NCBI GenBank assembly: GCA_002427605.1
Contig: DIRT01000008.1
Coordinates: 79,490 to 143,489, forward strand
DNA: 64,000 nucleotides
DNA from: Bacteroidales bacterium UBA5429
GTDB lineage: Bacteria; Bacteroidota; Bacteroidia; Bacteroidales; WCHB1-69
Reading direction: 5' to 3'
The notes under the pieces are model-generated. The model was not told the DNA's origin. It did no database searches and was given only the letters and a program-made list of their open reading frames with translations. This document shows positions 23,927-32,034 of this stretch, one piece after another (the first letter of the stretch is position 1; each line of letters begins with the position of its first letter). Made by a program: the position numbers and the translations under genes.

Positions 23927-24349
23927 TTACATAGAATCATCCGCATCATCTTCATCACGGGTTGAGGAAAGTGAGCGCTGTAAAGAAGAGATAAGAGATC
24001 CAATCATTTTTGTAAGTTCCATTAATTGATTTCTGGAATAATCTTTTTGATCATCATCAAAAAAGTTCATTTGAGCGACAATTTCAGTATAAACAACACA
24101 TTCTCTAACTGCACTTTTAGCCATCTTTAAATAATAGATAAACTGTGTTTTGTTTCTTGCAGATCCTTCCGCCAAATGAAGTCCGATATTTTGAGCTGAT
24201 TTAAGAAAAGGATCTTCTAAACTAAGTTGGTGAGGGGCTGGGATTTCACTTAGGTTTTTGTACAACCAAGTGATATAATCCAATGTCTTTGCGTAGATAC
24301 GTAAGTCTTCAAACCTAAAAAAACTCACGGTGTTTTCTTGTTCGTTCAT
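23927..24349 (-). CDS. Four-helix-bundle protein (S23/IVS family-like)
   Basis: A 140-residue helical protein. FRFEDLRIYAKTLDYITWLYK, SAQNIGLHLAEGSARN and FIYYLKMAKSAVRECVVYTEI match the four-helix-bundle family first seen encoded in intervening sequences of spirochaete 23S rRNA genes. Here it is a free-standing gene with its own promoter and terminator, no rRNA nearby, and an acidic C-terminal tail (DEDDADDS). Related copies elsewhere sit near diversity-generating retroelements (Avd-like), but no reverse transcriptase or repeat cassette is present here. Function unknown; nucleic-acid binding is a guess from relatives. Confidence 0.78.
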   Translation of the reverse strand: MNEQENTVSFFRFEDLRIYAKTLDYITWLYKNLSEIPAPHQLSLEDPFLKSAQNIGLHLAEGSARNKTQFIYYLKMAKSAVRECVVYTEIVAQMNFFDDDQKDYSRNQLMELTKMIGSLISSLQRSLSSTRDEDDADDSM

Positions 24350-24380
24350 AATGATACATGTTAAGTGAGAAATATTTCCT

Positions 24381-24388
24381 CAAAGATA
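24381..24388 (-). promoter_or_regulatory. Promoter -7 box of the four-helix-bundle gene
   Basis: TATCTTTG on the minus strand, 31 bases before the start at 24349. Confidence 0.65.
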
Positions 24389-24602
24389 ACTTTATTTTAC
24401 CAAAAAACAACAAATATTATGTTTTTTTAACAAAAAAAGATCTTTTTATTGGATATCTAGACATTTTTATGGTAAAAAGAGTCATTTATGCTTCTAAAAA
24501 TGACATAAATCAAAAAATGGACGTTAATTTTCATGAAAAATCTGATTAATTTCGGAGTTTTTCACTTCTCTTTTTTACACAATTCTGATGAATAACTTTT
24601 TG

Positions 24603-24610
24603 TATTTTTG
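24603..24610 (+). promoter_or_regulatory. Promoter -7 box of the SRPBCC-lptB operon
   Basis: TATTTTTG on the plus strand, 26 bases before the ATG at 24637. Confidence 0.6.
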
Positions 24611-24636
24611 CAAACTGTTATAATATTAACAAAAGT

Positions 24637-25035
24637 ATGAAACTGAACGGACCTAAAAAGAGGGTTGTAGCACAAAGTGAAACAATTTATAATTTAGTTT
24701 CAAATTGCTCTCATCTAAGTAAATACATGCCTCCTGAATATGAACTTATTGCCTCTGATTCGGACAGCATAGAGTTTGAAATTAAAAATATTACAAGATT
24801 AAAAATTGTAATTGCAGATAGAGTTCCATTTTCCAGGGTAGAATTTCAGGTTCATAATGATAAAAACTTCCCTATACTGCTTGTGATTGATATTGATCAA
24901 CAACAGATGGAATCAGAAATAGAGTTATATATAGAAGCGGATATTCCTTTTTATCTGCAGCCTGTGGTCAAATCACCTCTGAATAAAATGATGGAAGAGA
25001 TTACAAATAGAATTAAAGTGGAAGCTGAAAAATAG
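24637..25035 (+). CDS. Small START/SRPBCC-like protein
   Basis: A 132-residue protein without signal peptide. Its pattern (KRVVAQSETIYNLVSNCSHLSKYMP at the N-terminus, alternating strands, then a long C-terminal helix PLNKMMEEITNRIKVEA) fits the helix-grip fold of SRPBCC proteins, which hold a hydrophobic ligand in a cavity. It is 7 bases upstream of lptB and shares its promoter. A lipid-related role in LPS handling is suggested by this pairing, but the ligand is unknown and the fold call is by eye. Confidence 0.6.
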   Translation: MKLNGPKKRVVAQSETIYNLVSNCSHLSKYMPPEYELIASDSDSIEFEIKNITRLKIVIADRVPFSRVEFQVHNDKNFPILLVIDIDQQQMESEIELYIEADIPFYLQPVVKSPLNKMMEEITNRIKVEAEK

Positions 25036-25042
25036 TCTAATT

Positions 25043-25777
25043 ATGGAATTTTCTCAAATAAGTACTGAAGATTTAGTAAAAAAATATAAACAAAGAACGG
25101 TTGTAAATCAAGTTTCTATTTCTTTCAAACAGGGGGAGATTGTTGGTCTGTTGGGGCCTAACGGAGCTGGCAAGACAACCTCTTTTTATATGATTGTTGG
25201 ATTAATTCGTCCCAATTCAGGAAGAATTTTTCTGAATGATCAGGAGATCACAAAACTGCCTATGTACAAAAGAGCCCAATCTGGTATTGCCTATCTGCCA
25301 CAGGAAGCTTCTGTTTTTAGACATCTTTCCGTTGAAGATAATATCAGGGCAATTTTAGAATTTACTTCATTGACTAAAGCGGAACAGAAGAATCGGTTGG
25401 AGGAGTTAATTGCAGAGTTTCGTTTAGAAACTGTGAGAAAGAATTTAGGAAACAATTTATCAGGGGGGGAGCGAAGACGGACTGAAATCGCACGTTGTCT
25501 CGCATCGAATCCCAAGTTTATCCTCTTAGATGAACCGTTTGCCGGCGTAGATCCCATTGCAGTTGAAGACATTCAACATATTGTGGCTAATTTAAAGACT
25601 AAAAATATTGGAATTTTAATTACAGACCATAATGTTCACGAAACATTATCAATTACAGATCGGTCCTATTTGCTCTTTGAAGGTGCTGTTATTCGTTCCG
25701 GTACGGCAGAAGAACTCGCATCTGATGAATACGTTAGAAAAGTGTATTTGGGACAAAATTTTGAATTAAGAAGATAA
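25043..25777 (+). CDS. lptB: LPS export ABC transporter ATPase LptB
   Basis: The ATPase of the LptB2FGC complex that extracts LPS from the inner membrane and drives it across the periplasm. The 244 residues contain Walker A GPNGAGKT, Q-loop YLPQEASVFRHLSVEDNI, signature LSGGERRRTEIARCL, Walker B ILLDEPFAGVDP and H-loop ITDHNVHET. PQEASVFR and RRRTEIAR are typical of LptB rather than branched-chain amino-acid ATPases. The permeases lptF/G and lptA/C are not in this window. It converges with the ABC-2 permease gene, leaving only 3 bases between stops. Confidence 0.93.
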   Translation: MEFSQISTEDLVKKYKQRTVVNQVSISFKQGEIVGLLGPNGAGKTTSFYMIVGLIRPNSGRIFLNDQEITKLPMYKRAQSGIAYLPQEASVFRHLSVEDNIRAILEFTSLTKAEQKNRLEELIAEFRLETVRKNLGNNLSGGERRRTEIARCLASNPKFILLDEPFAGVDPIAVEDIQHIVANLKTKNIGILITDHNVHETLSITDRSYLLFEGAVIRSGTAEELASDEYVRKVYLGQNFELRR

Positions 25778-25796
25778 AACTTAATTAATTTTATCT
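25772..25796. repeat. Inverted repeat spanning two convergent stop codons
   Basis: AGATAAAA (25772-25779) and TTTTATCT (25789-25796) form an 8-bp stem with a 9-base loop covering both the lptB and the permease stop codons. It is A+T-rich with no T-run, so it would be a weak bidirectional terminator at best. Confidence 0.4.
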
Positions 25797-26896
25797 GAAT
25801 AGCTGAGGAGTGCAGCGATGTTAATTCCAACAGCCATACCACTCAAAATAAGTACCTGAGAAGCAATCTCTCTCAATCCTGCACCTTTGAGAATGACTAG
25901 TTTGATAATATCCATATAGAAGGACATAGGGTTAGCGAAGTTAATCCACTTGGCCCATTCAGGCATTCCCTCGGTGGGAGTAAATAAGCCACTGAGCAGT
26001 ACGTAAATCACAAAGAGGAAAAACACAATAAACATCGCTTGAAGTTGATTTTTGGACACAAAAGAGATAAAAAATCCCAATCCTAACATGACTAACAGAT
26101 AGATTGCCGTAGCTCCTAACAGAGTTGTGGTACTTCCCTGAATAGAGATTCCAAAGAAAAACACCATAAGGATTAGTCCGACTATAAACTCCAACATTCC
26201 CAAAATCCAGAAAGGGATCATTTTTCCTACCAGGAACTGCCACTTTAAGATAGGAGTAACATTAATTTGTTCGATAGTTCCAATCTCCTTTTCCCGTACA
26301 ATATTTAATGCTGTAACATAAGACCCAATCAAGGTAACCAGAATGACTAAAATTCCGGGAACCATAATATTTTGGTAATTCATTTTTTCATTATACCAAT
26401 GGATATGGTTAATTGAGATAGAGGTCATCTTTTTGATCGAAGGGGGTGTTCCCTCTTCTTTTGATTCAAAAAAACCGGTCAGCACATTTTTAATATAATC
26501 CGATCCAATACCTGCTTTAACACTATTGATAGCATTGGCTGTGATGGCAATTTGTGACTCTTCTCCCCGCACCATTTGTTTCTCAAAATGAGGTGGAAAT
26601 TGCAAGATAAAATCGACATGGTCGTGAAGTAAAGCTTCCTCTTTTTCTGCTTCCGAATCAATAAATCCGCAATCGATAAAGTGAGAAGAGTGTCTGAAAT
26701 GTTCAATAATTTCCCGGGATAGAGTAGAGTGGTCCTGATCCCAAAACGCAATGGAAATATGTTTGATCTCATAATCTGCAGTGAAGGGGAAAATGAGAAA
26801 TTGTACGAGGGGTGCAACTATTAAAATGGAGATCAGTAATCGATTCCGAAACACTTGCAAAAACTCCTTTTTGATCAGCATTAAAATGATTCTCAT
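25781..26896 (-). CDS. ABC-2 type exporter permease (YbhS/YbhR-like), second copy
   Basis: A 371-residue membrane subunit with one N-terminal helix (about 20-36), a large periplasmic domain (about 37-175) and five clustered C-terminal helices, the ABC-2 membrane layout. NIVREKEIGTIEQINVTPILKWQFLVGK is the signature cytoplasmic coupling segment. It overlaps the stop of the preceding permease by 4 bases (ATGA), showing tight translational coupling, and it is the last gene of the five-gene operon. With its partner permease it should form a heterodimer that exports a drug-like or lipid-like substrate; the substrate is not known. Confidence 0.87.
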   Translation of the reverse strand: MRIILMLIKKEFLQVFRNRLLISILIVAPLVQFLIFPFTADYEIKHISIAFWDQDHSTLSREIIEHFRHSSHFIDCGFIDSEAEKEEALLHDHVDFILQFPPHFEKQMVRGEESQIAITANAINSVKAGIGSDYIKNVLTGFFESKEEGTPPSIKKMTSISINHIHWYNEKMNYQNIMVPGILVILVTLIGSYVTALNIVREKEIGTIEQINVTPILKWQFLVGKMIPFWILGMLEFIVGLILMVFFFGISIQGSTTTLLGATAIYLLVMLGLGFFISFVSKNQLQAMFIVFFLFVIYVLLSGLFTPTEGMPEWAKWINFANPMSFYMDIIKLVILKGAGLREIASQVLILSGMAVGINIAALLSYSDKIN

Positions 26897-28005
26897 GACG
26901 CTCTCCTCCTATCAATTTGTGTGACACTAAAAATAGTTAATAGTGTAGAAATGAACAAAAGAACAGCGACGTAGAACCAGATATCGATGAACGTGGCCCC
27001 CTTAATCATTATATCTTTCAAAGCTAAAATAAACCACTTCGCAGGGAAAATATTAGCTAAAAGTTGGAATCCATAAGGCATATTATCGAGTGGAAAGAGA
27101 AAACCGGAGAGTAAAACGGTGGGTAAAAAGAGTCCCATCATGGTGATCATCATGGCATCTAATTGTGTTTTGGAAATAGCTGAAATTAGCAATCCAAAAG
27201 AGGCTGATGTAAACATGAAAACAATACAAAGAATCAACAAAACAAAAATATTTCCCTTGATTGGCATGTCAAAAATCCATACGCTGATAGCTAAAATTAT
27301 GAGGGTACTTAAGAATGAAAGTGCCATGTAAGGGATCACTTTTCCTAACACAATATGAATCTTTTTGACTGGGGTAATCAACATCATTTTCATGGTGTTG
27401 GTTTCAGATTCACGCGCTAAAGTGATGGAGGACATTAAAGCAGTGATAATAATCATTATCAGAGTGATAATACCCGGAACAAACATGTAAACACTGTTTA
27501 ATTCAGGATTGTATTTCATCTGAATTGATACTTTTAATTGTCCTATTTTACCAAACTCTGTCAGATTAATATCGTTTTCAAAATTTAAAATGACAGTTTC
27601 AATATACTGTTTGATGACGGAGGCTACATTGATATCCGACATATCATTAATTACTTGTAGCTCTACTTCTTTTTCTGAAATTAATTTTTTTTCAAATTGA
27701 GGGGGGATAATAATTGCTGCTTTGATCTGTAATTGGGAAAAATCTTCTGCAATCTCCTTTTCACTTTTAGGGTAGTTAACAACTTGAAAGTATCCCGATG
27801 CAGTCAGTGATTGGATTAACCTTTTTGATTGCACATCTTCGGATTGGTCATAAATAGAAATTTTAGCATTGGGAATCTCTGTACTGATAGTGAATCCAAA
27901 GAGAATAATGAGTACAATAGGCATCGACAACATCAAAAACAGTGAGATTTTGTCCCTGTAAATGTGGATCAGTTCTTTACGGATGATGGCTAACAGTTGA
28001 TTCAT
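26893..28005 (-). CDS. ABC-2 type exporter permease (YbhS/YbhR-like), first copy
   Basis: A 370-residue paralogue of the next permease with the same layout: N-terminal helix, periplasmic domain to about residue 175, then five membrane helices. ITLARESETNTMKMMLITPVKKIHIVLGK is the coupling segment. It starts 3 bases after the ATPase stop and overlaps the next gene by 4 bases. Being two non-identical permeases with two non-identical ATPases, the transporter is built as a double heterodimer. Confidence 0.87.
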   Translation of the reverse strand: MNQLLAIIRKELIHIYRDKISLFLMLSMPIVLIILFGFTISTEIPNAKISIYDQSEDVQSKRLIQSLTASGYFQVVNYPKSEKEIAEDFSQLQIKAAIIIPPQFEKKLISEKEVELQVINDMSDINVASVIKQYIETVILNFENDINLTEFGKIGQLKVSIQMKYNPELNSVYMFVPGIITLIMIIITALMSSITLARESETNTMKMMLITPVKKIHIVLGKVIPYMALSFLSTLIILAISVWIFDMPIKGNIFVLLILCIVFMFTSASFGLLISAISKTQLDAMMITMMGLFLPTVLLSGFLFPLDNMPYGFQLLANIFPAKWFILALKDIMIKGATFIDIWFYVAVLLFISTLLTIFSVTQIDRRRAS

Positions 28006-28008
28006 AGT

Positions 28009-28728
28009 TTATCGGTTCACAAAGTGGGTAAATAGTTCATCAATTGTGTTGACGCCCATCTGAATTTTAAGCTCTGTGGGAGTTCCGATCAACTTCAAAT
28101 CACCTTCTGCCATGATGGAAATCCGTTCGCAGTAGGAGGCTTCATCCATGTAGTGAGTAGTAATAAAAATGGTAACTCCTTGAGCAGCAGCTTTATATAT
28201 TAAACTCCAAAACTCCCGACGTACAATAGGGTCAACACCACTGGTAGGTTCATCCAGAAAAACAATTTTAGGATGGTGCAGCAGGGCGGTAGAAAATGCC
28301 AGTTTTTGTTTCCACCCTAAAGGGATACTGGATACCAGTTGATCCTTATGCTTCATTAGGTTCAATTCTGTAAGATGTCCTTCAATTCTCTCATTGAGTT
28401 CCTGTTTGGGAACCTTATATATAGTCCCGAAAAGCGTCATATTTTCTTTGATAGTCAGGTCATCATAAAGTGAAAAACGCTGACTCATGTATCCAATCTC
28501 TTTTTTGATCTGCTTAGATTCAGTTTTGAGGTCATATCCGGCAATTCGAGCGGTTCCGGAAGTAGGGAGTAACAAGCCACACATCATTTTCATCGCTGTG
28601 GTTTTGCCCGCACCATTGGCACCCAGAAATCCAAATATCTCCCCTCGTTTTACCTGAAAAGAGATATTATTGACTGCCGTAAAGGAGCCAAACCGTTTTG
28701 TCAAATTATGAACCTCAATGGTGTACAT
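28009..28728 (-). CDS. ABC exporter ATPase with degenerate signature motif
   Basis: A 239-residue nucleotide-binding subunit. Walker A is GANGAGKT, the Q-loop region YMSQRFSLYDDLT, Walker B IVFLDEPTSGVDP and the H-loop ITTHYMDEA is intact. The ABC signature is SSIPLGWKQKLAF instead of LSGGxxQ, the form seen in the second half of YbhF-type ATPases. It overlaps the upstream ATPase gene by 14 bases. With that partner it gives one consensus and one degenerate ATP site. Together the two correspond to the single fused YbhF of other bacteria. Confidence 0.88.
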   Translation of the reverse strand: MYTIEVHNLTKRFGSFTAVNNISFQVKRGEIFGFLGANGAGKTTAMKMMCGLLLPTSGTARIAGYDLKTESKQIKKEIGYMSQRFSLYDDLTIKENMTLFGTIYKVPKQELNERIEGHLTELNLMKHKDQLVSSIPLGWKQKLAFSTALLHHPKIVFLDEPTSGVDPIVRREFWSLIYKAAAQGVTIFITTHYMDEASYCERISIMAEGDLKLIGTPTELKIQMGVNTIDELFTHFVNR

Positions 28729-29644
28729 CTCTATTTTTTTTAATCAATTCAATGAAGCAATCCTCCAATATAGGAGTAATTTCTTGAAATGAGTTGTAAT
28801 TTATTTGATTTTGATTCAAGAAATCCCTGAATCGAATGACTGCTTGTTCAACATCTTGATAGAAAGAGATATGTAGGTACTCTCCATAAGGATAGAAAGA
28901 GCAGTTTTCTTCATATTGATCTAATAGTTCCAACAGATAAAACAGTTGAGTTGTTTTTAGTGCATAGAGTTTTCCTTTATAATCTTTAATTATTTGGGGG
29001 GGAGTGTCAATCACAATAAAGCGCCCCTTCTCAAGCAAAGCGATTCGATCACATCGTGTCACTTCATCCATATAAGGTGTTGACACTAAAACTGAAATGC
29101 CGTAAGATTTAATTTGAGCCAACAAATCCCAAAACTCTCTCCGTGATACAGGATCTACTCCAGTAGTGGGTTCATCTAAAAGCAGGATATGAGGTTTGTG
29201 AATCAATGCACAGCAGAGAGCTAATTTTTGTTTCATTCCACCTGAAAGCTTACCTACCAGACGATTTTTAAAAGGAATGAGTTGTCTCCATATCGGCATG
29301 ATCATCGTCAAATTTTCCCTAATCCCACTTTGGTACATGGCGGCAAAAAATTTCAAATTCTCTAAAACAGTCAGGTCGGGATATAATGAGAAAGTGCCGG
29401 GCAGATAGCCAATTTCTTTACGAATCTTTTTGTAATCCCGGTTGAGATCCATTCCCAAGATGGAAACATCGCCTGAGTCAGGAGCTAACAAAGTGGCTAA
29501 AATATTGAAGAGGGTTGATTTGCCGGCACCATCGGGACCAATAATACCAAAGATCTCTCCTTTATGTAGTTCAAAAGAGATTTCAGTTAAGGCTTGGAGG
29601 TTATTGTATGATTTGTTTAAGTTTTGGACCTGTATCACAGACAT
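28715..29644 (-). CDS. ABC exporter ATPase lacking the H-loop histidine
   Basis: A 309-residue nucleotide-binding subunit with Walker A GPDGAGKS, signature LSGGMKQKLALCCAL and Walker B ILLLDEPTTGVDP. The switch histidine is replaced by proline in VSTPYMDEVTRC. A C-terminal extension of about 80 residues follows the ATPase core, as in YbhF-type proteins. It begins 6 bases after the membrane-fusion lipoprotein gene and overlaps the second ATPase. Because its own nucleotide site lacks His and would face the partner's degenerate signature, that composite site should be non-hydrolytic. Confidence 0.88.
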   Translation of the reverse strand: MSVIQVQNLNKSYNNLQALTEISFELHKGEIFGIIGPDGAGKSTLFNILATLLAPDSGDVSILGMDLNRDYKKIRKEIGYLPGTFSLYPDLTVLENLKFFAAMYQSGIRENLTMIMPIWRQLIPFKNRLVGKLSGGMKQKLALCCALIHKPHILLLDEPTTGVDPVSRREFWDLLAQIKSYGISVLVSTPYMDEVTRCDRIALLEKGRFIVIDTPPQIIKDYKGKLYALKTTQLFYLLELLDQYEENCSFYPYGEYLHISFYQDVEQAVIRFRDFLNQNQINYNSFQEITPILEDCFIELIKKNRDVHH

Positions 29645-29650
29645 GCTTTC

Positions 29651-30553
29651 TTATTTAAAAATAACATCTCCGGGCATACCAATCTTAGCGCTTCCATCAT
29701 TAGTGAAGCTAACTTTAACAGCATAAACCAGATTGGCTCGTTCTTTTTTGGTCTGGATCATCTTGGGGGTAAACTCACTTTTGGAAGAGATCCAACTTAC
29801 AGTACCCTCAAATGTTTTAAGTTCTCCATCTTGTTGATCAATACGCACTGTTGTTTTGCCTCCCAATTGAATAGAACTAAGCATATCTTCAGTGATATAA
29901 ACGCGGATAAACATATTTTTTAAATCAGCCATTTTATAGAGAGGTTTACCCACATAGGCTAATTCGTTTTCCTGAATATATTTTTGGATCACTGTACCAT
30001 TGATAGGAGCGGTTAAAAAACATTTTGATAACTCATTAAGCAATTGCAATTTTTGAAACCGAATTGCTTCAACTTCCTCTAAAATAGAAGTATTGGTAGT
30101 TCCCAAGGTAGATTTAATTGCATCAATTTGACTTTGTGTTATTTTAATTTCAGCAGTGATTTCATCTAACTTTTGTGTAGAAGCTGCTTGTGCAGAGATC
30201 AGATTTTGAATTCGTGAGTGCTCAATCTGTAGTGTTTCCAATTTGTCTTGAAGTGCTTTAATCTGGACCGGCATATCGGGACGTTTAGCTAAAGCAGCTT
30301 TGATGGAGGCTTCCAGTTGTTGAATTTGGAGTGAATAAACCATAGTGTCAATACAGCCTAGTAGTTCCCCCTTCTGGTACTCCTTCCCCTCCTCGACATT
30401 AAAAGAGAGTAACCTACCGTTAGCTTCAGAAGAGATGGAAATTTCAGTTGCTTCAATGACACCGTAAGCATCTGCTGAATCCTCCTTATTTTTACAACTG
30501 TTGAGATTGAGAATTATGGATATGATGATGAGGTAAAAAATTGATCGTTTCAT
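29651..30553 (-). CDS. Membrane-fusion (HlyD/YbhG-like) lipoprotein of the ABC exporter
   Basis: A 300-residue periplasmic adaptor linking the ABC pump to an outer-membrane channel. The signal peptide ends in a lipobox-like LNLNSC with lipidated Cys20. IEATEISISSEANGRLLSFNVEEGKEY is the first half of the lipoyl/barrel-sandwich domain; a long coiled-coil hairpin runs about residues 75-170; FLTAPINGTVIQKYIQENELAYVGKPL is the second lipoyl half, and a beta-barrel follows. It is first in the operon under a TAACTTTG box. No TolC homologue or TetR regulator lies beside it. Confidence 0.88.
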   Translation of the reverse strand: MKRSIFYLIIISIILNLNSCKNKEDSADAYGVIEATEISISSEANGRLLSFNVEEGKEYQKGELLGCIDTMVYSLQIQQLEASIKAALAKRPDMPVQIKALQDKLETLQIEHSRIQNLISAQAASTQKLDEITAEIKITQSQIDAIKSTLGTTNTSILEEVEAIRFQKLQLLNELSKCFLTAPINGTVIQKYIQENELAYVGKPLYKMADLKNMFIRVYITEDMLSSIQLGGKTTVRIDQQDGELKTFEGTVSWISSKSEFTPKMIQTKKERANLVYAVKVSFTNDGSAKIGMPGDVIFK

Positions 30554-30582
30554 TGAAAAATGATTAGTAATAATACAATTTG

Positions 30583-30590
30583 CAAAGTTA
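30583..30590 (-). promoter_or_regulatory. Promoter -7 box of the ABC exporter operon
   Basis: TAACTTTG on the minus strand, 29 bases before the start at 30553. Confidence 0.6.
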
Positions 30591-30773
30591 CGAATAAATT
30601 ACAAAATAAGATTCATTGGGTTTTTAGTTTTTTCAACCAATAGATTCAGCAGGCAAGTTGTAAATAAAGAGTTCTTTATATTTTAATAATCAGATTTTAT
30701 TAACACTATTCAATGATCAAGTCAATTTAATAATTATTATTAATTTTCTAGGAAAAAATTGCTATTTTTTTAG

Positions 30774-30781
30774 TAACTTCG
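30774..30781 (+). promoter_or_regulatory. Promoter -7 box of the acyl-CoA dehydrogenase/etfBA operon
   Basis: TAACTTCG, one base off TAnnTTTG, 91 bases before the ATG at 30873. Confidence 0.5.
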
Positions 30782-30872
30782 CGCCACAAAAATTTTAACA
30801 ATTAATTTTTACATTTCTATTGATTATGGCGGACTTAACCTTATCAATAGAATTTATGAAAAACTAAATAGT

Positions 30873-32012
30873 ATGGATTTTTTACTAAACAAAGAACAAC
30901 TTTTGTTTTTACAAATGATTAGATCATTTGTTGAGAAAGAGGTTCAACCTCTTGCTGCGGAAATTGATGAGATGGAACGTTTCCCGATTGAAACCATTCC
31001 CAAATTAGGAAAAATTGGATTAATGGGTATCCCTTTTCCTGAAGAGTATGGTGGTGCCGGTGGAGATAACGTTTTGTACTCTATGGCTGTTGAAGAAATA
31101 TCTAAAGCTTGTGCTACTACCGGTGTTGTTGTTTCTGCACATACTTCCCTTTGTGCCGCACCTATTTATGAATTTGGAACAGAGGAGCAAAAACAAAAAT
31201 ATTTACCCAAACTATGTAGTGGTGAGTGGATTGGTGCTTTTGGCTTAACTGAACCTAATGCCGGAACTGATGCTGCAGCGCAACAAACAACTGCTATTTT
31301 AGATGGAGACGAGTACGTACTCAATGGATCTAAGATTTTTATTACCAATGCGGCATATGCTGATATTTTTGTTGTTATGGCGATGACAGATAAATCTCAG
31401 GGAACAAGAGGAATTTCGGCATTTATTGTAGAAAAGGGTACTCCCGGATTCTCTATCGGAAAAGAGGAGAAGAAATTGGGCATTCGTGGTTCTGCAACCT
31501 GTGAATTGATATTTGAAAATTGTAGAATTCCTAAAGAAAACTTGCTGGGTAAATTGGGTAAAGGATTTGGAATAGCCATGAAAACTTTAGATGGCGGTCG
31601 TATAGGAATTGCTGCTCAGGCTTTGGGTATTGCACAGGGTGCTATGGATGAAACTGTGAAATATATCAAGGAGAGAAAGCAATTTGGAAGATTTATTGCT
31701 CAATTTCAAAACACACAGTTTCAATTGGCTGATTTAGATACCAAAATTGAAGCGTCCCGTATGTTGGTTCGGACTGCAGCAAAGAAAAAGGATTTACAAT
31801 TACCATACACTGTTGAAGCAGCCAGAGCAAAATTGTTCGCTTCCGAAACTGCAATGGAAATGACATCCAAAGCAATTCAATTCCATGGAGGATATGGATA
31901 TATTCGTGATTATCCTGTTGAAAGAATGATGAGAGATGCTAAAATTACTGAAATTTATGAAGGAACTTCAGAAGTTCAAAGGATGGTTATCTCAGCTAAA
32001 TTATTAAAATAA
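30873..32012 (+). CDS. Short-chain acyl-CoA dehydrogenase (butyryl-CoA dehydrogenase type)
   Basis: An FAD enzyme interconverting a short acyl-CoA and its 2-enoyl-CoA, passing electrons with ETF. The 379 residues have the family N-terminus MDFLLNKEQLLFLQMIRSFV, the FAD/substrate blocks GAFGLTEPNAGTDAA and FITNAAYADIFVVMA, ERKQFGRFIAQFQNTQFQLAD, FHGGYGYIRDYPVERMMRDAK, and the catalytic-base region EIYEGTSEVQRMVI, where the first Glu of EGTSE is in the position used by short-chain enzymes. The direct neighbours etfB and etfA supply its electron partner, as in bacterial butyrate pathways. The thiolase, hydroxybutyryl-CoA dehydrogenase and crotonase genes are not here, so the exact chain length is inferred. 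Confidence 0.92.
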   Translation: MDFLLNKEQLLFLQMIRSFVEKEVQPLAAEIDEMERFPIETIPKLGKIGLMGIPFPEEYGGAGGDNVLYSMAVEEISKACATTGVVVSAHTSLCAAPIYEFGTEEQKQKYLPKLCSGEWIGAFGLTEPNAGTDAAAQQTTAILDGDEYVLNGSKIFITNAAYADIFVVMAMTDKSQGTRGISAFIVEKGTPGFSIGKEEKKLGIRGSATCELIFENCRIPKENLLGKLGKGFGIAMKTLDGGRIGIAAQALGIAQGAMDETVKYIKERKQFGRFIAQFQNTQFQLADLDTKIEASRMLVRTAAKKKDLQLPYTVEAARAKLFASETAMEMTSKAIQFHGGYGYIRDYPVERMMRDAKITEIYEGTSEVQRMVISAKLLK

Positions 32013-32034
32013 TCTAACAATTGAAATAAGAAAA

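Larger units (their letters stand above)
30554..30872. other. 319-base divergent intergenic region
   Basis: It separates the ABC exporter operon (minus) from the acyl-CoA dehydrogenase operon (plus). It holds a promoter box for each side (30583-30590 and 30774-30781) and a 13-codon open frame (30826-30867, MADLTLSIEFMKN) ending 5 bases before the dehydrogenase ATG. The rest is very A+T-rich, with nothing further recognised. Confidence 0.6.

Noticed and set aside
24358..24549. 63-codon plus-strand frame between the four-helix-bundle and SRPBCC genes
   Set aside because: Low-complexity Lys/Asn/Phe composition of A+T-rich DNA; it covers the promoter of the divergent gene and has no family resemblance.
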